From Bacteroidota bacterium (GTDB taxonomy: Bacteria > Bacteroidota > Bacteroidia > Bacteroidales > Marinifilaceae), in contig JAEXFF010000009.1 in the NCBI GenBank assembly GCA_023400335.1, positions 1 to 26,884 of the forward strand: a DNA stretch of 26,884 nucleotides, written 5' to 3'. The notes beneath the pieces are model-generated. The model had not been told where the DNA came from. It did no database searches and saw nothing but the letters and a program-made list of their open reading frames with translations. Positions within the stretch are counted from its first letter, which is position 1. The number at the start of each line of letters is the position of its first letter. Below, piece after piece: positions 15,713 to 23,051 of this stretch. Position numbers and translations under genes: made by a program.

Positions 15713-16918
15713 TCAAACAGCAAATTTCCGGCGTAAGATTTGCATTTCATCCGATACTGTACGGTCAAGGATTTTCGCATAGATTTTGGTCGTTCGGATA
15801 TCGGAATGACCTAACATTTTGGCTATGGATTCCATTAACACTTTATTAGCTACTGCCAGACAAGCAAAGGTATGACGGGCGATATGGGTGGTTAATGGTT
15901 TGGTGATTCTACAAACATCCGCTATTTCTTTCAGATAGCTGTTCATCCGCTGGTTGGACGGAACAGGCAGAATAACGCCGCCCTTTACGCACTCCGGATG
16001 ATTCCGGTATTTCTCTATGATCATCTGAGGAATTTCAAGCAAGGGGATGTTACACATATTGTCTGTTTTCTCCCTCGGTTTCCGTATCCAGTATTCACCG
16101 TTTACACTGCGGATAATATACTCCGGTGTCAGGTGCTGGACATCCGTAAATGCCAAGCCCGTGAAACAACAGAACACAAATATATCCCTTACGACTTCCA
16201 GACGGGGAATGGTAAATTCTTTATTCCTCAGTATCTTTATTTCTTCCTACAGAAGGAATGCACGGTTGGCTTGTGTTTGACGGAGTTTGATTTCAAGGAA
16301 AGGATCGGTTGCTATCCAATGGTTAGCCAAGGCTAAATGGACAATCTTTTTCAGGTATTTAACGGTGGTATTTTGGCTGCAGGGCTTGTTGGTTTTGATG
16401 TAGTGTTCAAAGCCCAAGATAAATTCATCAGTAAGATCTTTTAACGGGATGTCATTTATCCGGTATTGCTGTTTCATGTATTCGGACAGATAGCGTACTG
16501 TCATTTCATAGCATAGGACTGTGCCTAATACATAGTCCTTGTCCAGCAGGTCACAGCATTTTTTGTTGTGGTCGTTGAATATTTCCAGCAGCATTTTAGG
16601 GGTTTCACCCTCGCCATAGTAACGGCGTTTGAGGATGTCGGCGGTGATGGGTTTGCCGTCCTATTCCAATTCCCGATGAATCTGTAATACTTTGGTGCGG
16701 ACAGTTTCAAGGTAGTGGTTTAACTCTTGGTATTTGCGTTCCTTGCCGTTGGCACATTCTTTTTTACTGTTCCATTTGCCTGCTTCAATGCTGCGCTTGA
16801 TCTGTACTTCCGCACGCTTGCCGTTTACGGTGATGCGCAAACAGATGGGTGCTTCACCGTTTTTTAGGAGTTTGGTCTTCTTGATGAAGAAAAGGATTGA
16901 AAAGTAATTCCGTTGCAT
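15713..16918 (-). pseudogene. Tyrosine integrase of the right element with two in-frame TAG
   Basis: Read through, it is 401 aa, full length for the Bacteroidetes integrase family. From ATG 16918: MQRNYFSILFFIKKTKLLKN; arm-binding domain to LQIHRELE, TAG 16661-16663, DGKPITADILKRRYYGEGET; core-binding domain (EMTVRYLSEYMKQQYRINDI); RAFLL, TAG 16247-16249, EEIKILRNKEF; catalytic Arg in FCCFTGLAFTDVQHL (Arg replaced: TGLA where TGLR is typical is also common in this family), REKTDN (Lys), HIARHTFACL (HxxR), MLGHSDIRTTKIYAK (H and Tyr). There is no frameshift. It starts 240 bp from tRNA-Lys and reads away from it, the normal arrangement for tRNA-targeting elements. The second TAG lies before the catalytic residues, so a truncated product would be dead. 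Confidence 0.8.
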
Positions 16919-17102
16919 ACGACTAAATTTTAACGGGTTAAAATTAAGGTTTTTTGTCGTAAACGGCGTTATGCAATATACAGTCAATCAGAGCATTATT
17001 ACCCAGTTCGGTGGAGAAAAAATGACTTAAAATCAAGTCCACCTATTTCACCGGATTATCCTGCCGGAATCTGCTGTTTTTTGAGGTTTTGCCTGAAAAC
17101 AG

Positions 17103-17135
17103 AAACTCCCGAAATTCATTGAATTTCAGGAGTTT
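17103..17135 (-). terminator. Terminator downstream of tRNA-Lys
   Basis: AAACTCC.GAAATTC, loop ATT, GAATTTC.GGAGTTT; on the minus strand followed by CTGTTTTC. It lies 24 bp past the tRNA 3' end and would end tRNA transcription. The rest of 16919-17158 holds no gene. Confidence 0.6.
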
Positions 17136-17158
17136 GCTTTGTTTTTCGCTTGTTTTTG

Positions 17159-17231
17159 TGATCCGCCTGGGATTCGAACCCAGGACCCCAACATTAAAAG
17201 TGTTGTGCTCTACCTACTGAGCTAGCGAATC
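17159..17231 (-). tRNA. tRNA-Lys (anticodon UUU)
   Basis: A 73-nt cloverleaf: acceptor GATTCGC/GCGGATC with one G-T pair, D arm GCTC AGTAGGTA GAGC, anticodon arm CAACA CTTTTAA TGTTG with anticodon TTT, variable GGGTC, T arm CTGGG TTCGAAT CCCAG, discriminator A; CCA is not encoded. It is the probable integration target of the elements to its left. Confidence 0.95.
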
Positions 17232-17255
17232 GTCTTTACTTTTAGAATGCGGGTG

Positions 17256-17286
17256 CAAAGATAAGGGGAAATATTAAAACTGCAAA
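17256..17286 (-). promoter_or_regulatory. Promoter of tRNA-Lys
   Basis: Minus strand TTTG (17283-17286), 19 bp, TATCTTTG (17256-17263): an exact match to the Bacteroides -33/-7 consensus and spacing, 25 bp before the tRNA 5' end. Confidence 0.75.
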
Positions 17287-17378
17287 TTTTATTTTACTTT
17301 TTTTGAAAGTAGAAGACAGAAAAAAATATTTATCAACGGAGGATGTTGGTAACTTCATCTCTTTTAACAGATTTTTCC

Positions 17379-17410
17379 ATTGTGTGACAATTGCGTTTTT
17401 TATACATTTG
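17379..17410 (+). promoter_or_regulatory. Promoter of tdk
   Basis: ATTG (17379-17382), 20 bp, TACATTTG (17403-17410). The -7 element is exact and the -33 box has one mismatch; the tdk start codon is 24 bp downstream. Confidence 0.55.
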
Positions 17411-17434
17411 TCTCATCAATAAAAGGGAAAAAGG

Positions 17435-18055
17435 ATGTTTTTGGAAAATGCCAGTAAAGCCGGTTGGATTGAAGTTATATGCGGTTCCATGTTTTCCGGG
17501 AAAACGGAAGAGCTGATCAGACGCCTGAAACGGGCTCAGTTCGCCCGTCAGAAAGTCGAAATCTTCAAACCCAAAATTGATATACGTTATTCGGAAGAAG
17601 AAGTGGTATCGCACGACGCAAATGTAATCCGTTCCACCCCGGTAGAAAATTCAGGAAATATCCTCTTACTTACCGGGGATGTAGACGTAGTCGGCATAGA
17701 CGAAGCCCAGTTTTTCGACGCCAATATTGTAGAAGTATGCCAGAAATTAGCCAACAACGGGATACGGGTAATCGTCGCCGGACTGGATATGGATTTTTTG
17801 GGAAATCCCTTCGGTCCCATGCCTCAATTAATGGCTATAGCCGAATATGTCAGTAAAGTACACGCCATATGCGTACATTGTGGAAATCTGGCACATCACT
17901 CCCACCGGCTGGCAGACAACGATCGTTTGGTGGTGTTAGGGGAAAAGGACATTTACGAGCCCCTCTGCCGCCATTGTTTTAATCAGGCCCTAAGGAATGA
18001 AAACAAAAAGGAAAAGACAGAGGCTGAAAAAAAAGATTTAATCCTCAAAAATTAA
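17435..18055 (+). CDS. tdk: Thymidine kinase
   Basis: 206 aa, type II thymidine kinase: ATP + thymidine gives dTMP in pyrimidine salvage, in the cytoplasm. Walker [15 protein letters not shown] starts at residue 17. Walker B-type segment [13 protein letters not shown] follows. The thymidine-binding lasso and zinc site show CVHCG and, near the end, CRHCF. Length is typical (about 190-205 aa) with a lysine-rich tail ([12 protein letters not shown]). ATG 17435 is 24 bp after a good promoter. Its 3' end overlaps the convergent yigZ gene by 18 bp, so the two share their ends. Confidence 0.95.
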   Translation: MFLENASKAGWIEVICGSMFSGKTEELIRRLKRAQFARQKVEIFKPKIDIRYSEEEVVSHDANVIRSTPVENSGNILLLTGDVDVVGIDEAQFFDANIVEVCQKLANNGIRVIVAGLDMDFLGNPFGPMPQLMAIAEYVSKVHAICVHCGNLAHHSHRLADNDRLVVLGEKDIYEPLCRHCFNQALRNENKKEKTEAEKKDLILKN

Positions 18056-18634
18056 AGAATCTATGGTTTCCAAACGGGCCATCAATTGCGGACAGGATTT
18101 TTGACGTATCGACAAAGTCATCCGGCACTCCCATTCAAATTCCCGATTCAGCACTTCCGGTTCTTCTTCTTTTATCACCTTCATAACTTCGTTCATGACC
18201 ATATAACTAAAGCGGATCCGAAGCAAACGGTCCTCCGTTTTTTCAATGATCCTGGCCTGAAGGATGGCATCGGCGGCGGCGGCTTTATAAGCATGAATCA
18301 ATCCGGATACCCCCAACTTTATTCCCCCGAAGTAACGCACGACTACAATCAAAATATTGGTCAGGCCGGCAGATAATATCTGTCCTAAGATAGGTTTTCC
18401 CGCTGTAGAAGAAGGTTCCCCGTCATCATTCGCCCGGAAACGCTTTTTATCTGCCCCCAAACAATAGGCATAGCAATGATGGCGAGCGTCGTAGTATTTC
18501 GTTTTTACCCCGGCCAGTATGGATTTAATCTCTTCTTCCGTATAAACCGGATAAGCAAGCGCGATAAACCTACTGCCTTTTTCTTTGTAAAGACCTTCAG
18601 CTGCCGTTTCTATCGTTTTATATAGATCTTCCAT
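18038..18634 (-). CDS. yigZ: YigZ/IMPACT family protein
   Basis: 198 aa, UPF0029/IMPACT family. The N-terminal IMPACT domain shows [50 protein letters not shown] and [19 protein letters not shown], the family's signature stretch. A C-terminal EF-G-V-like domain ([20 protein letters not shown]) follows. Biochemical function in bacteria is not firmly known; a link to translation has been proposed from the eukaryotic IMPACT protein. Intact, common in Bacteroidetes core genomes. Confidence 0.92.
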   Translation of the reverse strand: MEDLYKTIETAAEGLYKEKGSRFIALAYPVYTEEEIKSILAGVKTKYYDARHHCYAYCLGADKKRFRANDDGEPSSTAGKPILGQILSAGLTNILIVVVRYFGGIKLGVSGLIHAYKAAAADAILQARIIEKTEDRLLRIRFSYMVMNEVMKVIKEEEPEVLNREFEWECRMTLSIRQKSCPQLMARLETIDSLIFED

Positions 18635-18734
18635 AATATTTCTTTCCCTTCTCCCATTGCCGGAGATAAAATAAAACCATTCCTTTGCCCGTTTTCCATC
18701 CGTAAAGGGTAAACAAAACCTCCCGTTTACAAAA

Positions 18735-18781
18735 AAACCTCCGGTTCTGGTTAATTCCCTAAGGCACAGAACTGAAGGTTT
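18735..18781 (-). terminator. Terminator of dnaA
   Basis: Arms AAACCT.CCGGTTCTG (18735-18749) and CAGAACTG.AAGGTTT (18767-18781). On the minus strand the hairpin ends in a run of seven T, 23 bp after the dnaA stop. Confidence 0.8.
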
Positions 18782-18803
18782 CCTCCGGTCAAAATCTTTT
18801 CTC

Positions 18804-20228
18804 TCAATTTCCGCAATACAACTTCCGCTGTATCTCCTCCACTTCCATTTTAAATTTCCGGTCAGTTTCCATCAGATCGGCTACCGCTTTACAAGCATAC
18901 AATACTGTAGCATGATCTTTTTTACCGATTTGGTTTCCGATATAAGAAAGGGAAGCCTTGGTATAATTTTTACAGAAATACATTGCCAGCTGACGGGCCT
19001 GTACAATCTCCCGCTTACGGGTTTTGGCCTGTAAAGTTTCCGGTGTTATGTGAAAATGTCCGCAAACCACCTGCTGGATCTTATCCACCGTCAGTTCCTC
19101 TTCCGCCTGTTTATGAACCATCTTTACCAGGATATCCTTCACCACATCGACAGTCAGATCCCGTTTATTAAAAGTTGCCTGCGCCAGCAATGAAATCATG
19201 GCTCCTTCCAATTCCCGGACATTATTATTAATATATTTACAAATATAGGTAATTACCTCATTGGAAAATTCAATACCGTCCTTTTTAGCTTTATACAGGA
19301 CAATTTCTTTGCGCGTCTCAAAATCGGGGGATTTAATTTCCGCAGACAATCCCCATTTAAAACGGGACAACAGTCGGTCTTCTATACCGCTCAGTTCCGC
19401 CGGAGCCTTATCCGAAGTCAGGATCAGCTGCTTTCCTAACTGCTGGAGATGATTGAAAATGTGAAAGAAAGTATTCTGTGTAGCCGTTTTCCCTGCCAAC
19501 TCATGAATATCATCCAAAATCAATACATCGATCAATTGGTAGAAATGCATAAAATCATTGATTTCATTCTTTCGTACCGCTTCAGTAAACTGGGTCTGGA
19601 ATAAATTTGTCGACACATACAATACGACTTTGCCGGGAAAATTTTGCTTCACTTCCAGACCGATAGCCTGAGCCAGGTGTGTTTTTCCCAAGCCGGAGCC
19701 TCCGTAAATCAACAAAGGATTAAAAGCGGTTCCCCCGGGATTTTTTGCGATAGCCATCCCTGCCGATTTCGCCAAACGATTGCAGGCACCTTCGATAAAA
19801 CTCTCCATCGTATAAACAGGATTCAGCTGGGAATCGATCTGCAAACAATTTACGGTCCGCTCAAAAGGATTCTTCAAACCGCCGGAAAGTTGCTTATTCA
19901 AATAAATCGTATTGGTCTCCGGCCTCTTTTCAGGAGAAGACGACATAGTAACAGCTAAAGGCTTCTTCGGCTGATTCTCCACAACAACTGAATACTCTAA
20001 CTTAGCATTCGGACCAATAACTGTTTTTAAAGAACTTCTCAGGATATCGATAAAACGTTCTTCCAAACATTCATATACGTAGCTACTGGCTACCTGAATC
20101 GTCAATACGTCATTTTTTAATTTCAATGCCCGTATTGGCTCAAACCATGTCTTAAAAGTTTTGGGCGGTAACTGCTCCTCAATCAACCTTAGACACTTCG
20201 TCCAAATTATTTTACAATCTTTTTCCAT
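18804..20228 (-). CDS. dnaA: Chromosomal replication initiator DnaA
   Basis: 474 aa, all four domains. Domain I covers residues 1-85 (IIWTKCLRLIEEQLPPKTFK, TWFEPIRAL); a linker with SSSPEKRPETN follows. AAA+ domain III has Walker A GGSGLGKT (176-183), Walker B VLILDDIHEL, and sensor/arginine-finger parts (GIEDRLLSRFKWG). Domain IV has the DnaA-box binding signature KKDHATVLYACK near residue 440. It binds DnaA boxes at oriC and melts the adjacent AT-rich DNA. Transcribed alone, with its own strong terminator. A weak -7 element (TATCTTTC) lies near 20242-20249. Confidence 0.97.
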   Translation of the reverse strand: MEKDCKIIWTKCLRLIEEQLPPKTFKTWFEPIRALKLKNDVLTIQVASSYVYECLEERFIDILRSSLKTVIGPNAKLEYSVVVENQPKKPLAVTMSSSPEKRPETNTIYLNKQLSGGLKNPFERTVNCLQIDSQLNPVYTMESFIEGACNRLAKSAGMAIAKNPGGTAFNPLLIYGGSGLGKTHLAQAIGLEVKQNFPGKVVLYVSTNLFQTQFTEAVRKNEINDFMHFYQLIDVLILDDIHELAGKTATQNTFFHIFNHLQQLGKQLILTSDKAPAELSGIEDRLLSRFKWGLSAEIKSPDFETRKEIVLYKAKKDGIEFSNEVITYICKYINNNVRELEGAMISLLAQATFNKRDLTVDVVKDILVKMVHKQAEEELTVDKIQQVVCGHFHITPETLQAKTRKREIVQARQLAMYFCKNYTKASLSYIGNQIGKKDHATVLYACKAVADLMETDRKFKMEVEEIQRKLYCGN

Positions 20229-20613
20229 AGTTTACTGTTAGAAAGATAGTTTCTTTTTTTTGTTTCATTTCCGTTTTGGGAAGGCTAAATTGAGAAAAAA
20301 AAGTGGATAAAAAAAATACCATTTTATTTTATTTTTTTGAAAAAAACGCTCGGGGTTTATTATCAGTACTTTAAATTTAATATACTGTATTTCAGATATT
20401 TACACAAGCAAAATCCAATTTGTTAAAATAAAAAAATTCACTTTGAGAAGGATCCGGAAATACACCTTAACCGCTTCTTAACAATCCCTCTAATGTACTA
20501 AAACAGAAGGTCAGTTCTTCAATTAACATTAATCATAATATTAATAAAAATAATAACATTATGTTAATAATAAACCCTCATTTTTACCTGCTTATTTAGA
20601 AGCATTCCAGATA
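20229..20613. other. AT-rich intergenic region upstream of dnaA, possible oriC
   Basis: 385 bp without a gene. It holds one near-perfect DnaA box (AGTGGATAA, 20302-20310, one mismatch to TGTGGATAA), one weak one (ATTTACACA, 20398-20406), and a strongly AT-rich stretch 20521-20573 (TTAACATTAATCATAATATT, with AACATTATGTT) that could unwind easily. Many Bacteroidales have oriC next to dnaA, but only one good box is visible here, so this may just be the dnaA promoter region. Confidence 0.3.
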
Positions 20614-21801
20614 TTAGTTTTGAGAAATTTTAACAATAAAAGCATTTGGATATGCTTTTTTAATCTTCCCAAGGTCTTTTTCCGCTTCTTTTAATTTTCT
20701 GTAAGTATTTATCAAGTATAAAAATTGGCCCCGGCTTTTAAATTCCAACAGATCAGGATATTTCAAATACCATTCCGAATCTGCTGGCAAAGGTTTTTCA
20801 GATTCGTAAATAGAAATTCCGTATTGATCTCCTTCTTTAACACCCGAACCGAAACTGACAAGTGAAAGATTGACAAATTTTTTCGGATTGGTACGGAATT
20901 CAGTTAAAAGCTTATTCAGGTTTTCCGTGACAGCCGTTAAATTGTAATAGAGGTCATCGTCATTTACGACTTCTCCCAGAGTTCCCTTTCCCCTGTTGAT
21001 TTTAAGTACGATAGAATCCAATTGGGACAAAATGCCATTCAGGCTATTTATGCTTTTACTCAGGTTTGCCGCACGTATAGAATCGCTGATGACAACAATA
21101 TTATCCAATCCCCGGGAAATATTGTCATTATTCTTTTCTAAATTGGCAGAAATACTATGGATGTTTTCCAGAATAGAAGCAATGCGGGAAGACTGTCCCG
21201 TAATCAATTCGTCCAGGCTAGCAGAAGCATGTTCTACATTCAATAAGGTATTATGTACACTGTTAAGGCTTCCTTCAATATTCCCCCGGGCATCCGTATT
21301 AAAAATATCCTGTACGACTGACAGTACGGAATCCAGAGAAGAAAGCGTATTTTCTGCTTTGACCTTTAACGGTTGCAATTGCTTATTAAACTGCTCCATC
21401 AGCCCCAATTCCAGTGCTGTCCGCAATGTATCCCCACTTTGAGCATATTGTATGGAATCTCCGGGTACGATATTAATAGCTTTCGTGCCCATCAGGTCTG
21501 CATTTTGAATAACAGCTACGGAATTAACCGGTATTTCCAGATTCTTTCCAACGGAAAACTGCACCAGCAAACGGTCATACCGTTCTCCCGTAAAACGAAT
21601 TGCAGTTACTTGTCCCACATGATATCCCCGATAGATCACACTGCTGGATATTTTTAATCCGTCCACACGGTCGTAAATACCGTAAAACATATTATTCCGG
21701 TCGAAAAGAGCCTTTGCTTTCAGAAAATTAATACCCCAAATCAGAATAATGACAGCTGCAATAGCTGTCACTGCCAGTTTTATCTCCTTTTTTATTACCA
21801 T
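20614..21801 (-). CDS. MlaD-type MCE-domain lipid transport protein
   Basis: 395 aa. An N-terminal TM anchor (LAVTAIAAVIILIWGINFL) is followed by an MCE/MlaD domain at about 35-115 (YDRVDGLKISSSVIYRGYHV, GQVTAIRFTG, VIQNADLMGTKAINIVPGD) and a long helical region (120-300) rich in Ser/Asn. MCE proteins form rings that carry phospholipids between inner and outer membranes. No permease (MlaE) or ATPase (MlaF) gene lies in the window. It starts 5 bp after the amidase stop, so the two envelope genes form an operon. Confidence 0.85.
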   Translation of the reverse strand: MVIKKEIKLAVTAIAAVIILIWGINFLKAKALFDRNNMFYGIYDRVDGLKISSSVIYRGYHVGQVTAIRFTGERYDRLLVQFSVGKNLEIPVNSVAVIQNADLMGTKAINIVPGDSIQYAQSGDTLRTALELGLMEQFNKQLQPLKVKAENTLSSLDSVLSVVQDIFNTDARGNIEGSLNSVHNTLLNVEHASASLDELITGQSSRIASILENIHSISANLEKNNDNISRGLDNIVVISDSIRAANLSKSINSLNGILSQLDSIVLKINRGKGTLGEVVNDDDLYYNLTAVTENLNKLLTEFRTNPKKFVNLSLVSFGSGVKEGDQYGISIYESEKPLPADSEWYLKYPDLLEFKSRGQFLYLINTYRKLKEAEKDLGKIKKAYPNAFIVKISQN

Positions 21802-21806
21802 AGTGT

Positions 21807-22934
21807 TTATTTCAAATTCTTTTCCAGCCTGCGAGCCTCTGCAATATTAATCAATTTCCCCTTATGTACGGCAATAATAAAACAATCTTTTACCTTTTTA
21901 CGGACTTTTTGTAACTTCTGCTTTACTTCTTCCAGGTCCGATGACTTACATACAAAATAGCGATACCGTTTCTCTGTAAGTAATTCTTCAATCTCATAAT
22001 CTACACATAAGTTCTGTGTATTTTTAACAGGCGCAACCGCTGAAGCAACCTGTATAGCATAAAAAAGCTCAAGTGAAGAAGCGGATACCTGATTTTGCTG
22101 AAGTGTATCTTTTTCCCTTTCCGTCTGATGAGGTGTCAGCACAACGCTATTCTTTTCCACATGCGTTTTATATTTTTGAAAAGCCCTGGCAATCGCTCCT
22201 GCCATTTTATTCTGACCGGAGAGAGAATTCAAAAAACGCTCTTCTTCCGGATTAGACATAAAACCCAATTCGATCAAGATAGCCGGCATGGCCACATCTT
22301 TCAACACCAGAAAACCCGCCTGGCGAATACTTCTATCGTGTTTTTGGGTACTTTTAATCAATTCTTCCTGAACCAATCCTGCTATTTCCAGGCTCTTTCC
22401 CAGGTATAAATTCTGCATCATAGAAAAGATAATATAGGATTCCGGACGGGAAGGATCAAAACCGGCATAACGGACCGTGTAATTATCTTCATACTTTATA
22501 GCCGCATTTTCTTTCATTGCCACCTGCAAATTGGCCTGCAATTTATGTAACCCCATTACATAGGTCTCAATTCCTTTTACCGTTTTATCTTTTGCAGCAT
22601 TTACATGAATGGAGATAAATAAATCAGCTTTATGATTGTTGGCGATTTTTCCCCTCTGATCCAATTCGATAAACTCATCCTTTTCCCGGGTATATACAAT
22701 TTTAATATCCGGATATTCCGTTTTAATCAATTTGCCTACCTTTAAGGCCACACTCAACGCAATATTCTTTTCATAGCTCTTTAACCCTATACAGCCCGGA
22801 TCTTTTCCGCCATGTCCCGCATCAATACATATACACTTGATTTTCCCCAACTTATCCTGACTTTCAGCAAAAAACGGAAAAAAGAGAAGTATCATCGTTG
22901 CTAAAAATCCACCCACTCCGCATCGAATTATCAT
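21807..22934 (-). CDS. N-acetylmuramoyl-L-alanine amidase (AmiC type)
   Basis: 375 aa. Signal peptide (GGFLATMILLFFPFFAESQD), then an Amidase_3 domain with its zinc ligands: IDAGHGGKDPGC (His), SYEKNIALSVAL (Glu), ISIHVNAAKD (His), and the catalytic Glu in AILIELGFMSNPEEE. It cuts the bond between MurNAc and the stem peptide, in the periplasm, usually during cell separation. Residues 290-375 (FYAIQVASAVAPV ... KGKLINIAEAR) look like a SPOR-related domain, known to bind denuded glycan at the septum. First gene of an operon with the MlaD-type gene, divergent from the LptD-like gene. Confidence 0.9.
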   Translation of the reverse strand: MIIRCGVGGFLATMILLFFPFFAESQDKLGKIKCICIDAGHGGKDPGCIGLKSYEKNIALSVALKVGKLIKTEYPDIKIVYTREKDEFIELDQRGKIANNHKADLFISIHVNAAKDKTVKGIETYVMGLHKLQANLQVAMKENAAIKYEDNYTVRYAGFDPSRPESYIIFSMMQNLYLGKSLEIAGLVQEELIKSTQKHDRSIRQAGFLVLKDVAMPAILIELGFMSNPEEERFLNSLSGQNKMAGAIARAFQKYKTHVEKNSVVLTPHQTEREKDTLQQNQVSASSLELFYAIQVASAVAPVKNTQNLCVDYEIEELLTEKRYRYFVCKSSDLEEVKQKLQKVRKKVKDCFIIAVHKGKLINIAEARRLEKNLK

Positions 22935-22986
22935 GATATTTAAAACTTTTTAAAAAGAATAATGAGTATTAACAGTCAATATTTCT

Positions 22987-22994
22987 TACATTTG
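22987..22994 (+). promoter_or_regulatory. -7 promoter element for the LptD-like gene
   Basis: TACATTTG matches TAnnTTTG exactly, 57 bp before the predicted start; no clear TTTG at -33. Confidence 0.4.
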
Positions 22995-23033
22995 CCATTC
23001 GGAATCAGAAAGTGAACGGCGACATCGTCCACA

Positions 23034-23041
23034 CAAAAATA
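23034..23041 (-). promoter_or_regulatory. -7 promoter element for amidase operon
   Basis: Minus-strand TATTTTTG matches TAnnTTTG, about 100 bp before the amidase start; -33 box not evident at the right spacing. Confidence 0.3.
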
Positions 23042-23051
23042 ATACAATAAA

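Noticed and set aside
22095..22409. Plus-strand open frames opposite the amidase gene
   Set aside because: Opposite-strand readings of a conserved amidase; no start signal or family motif.
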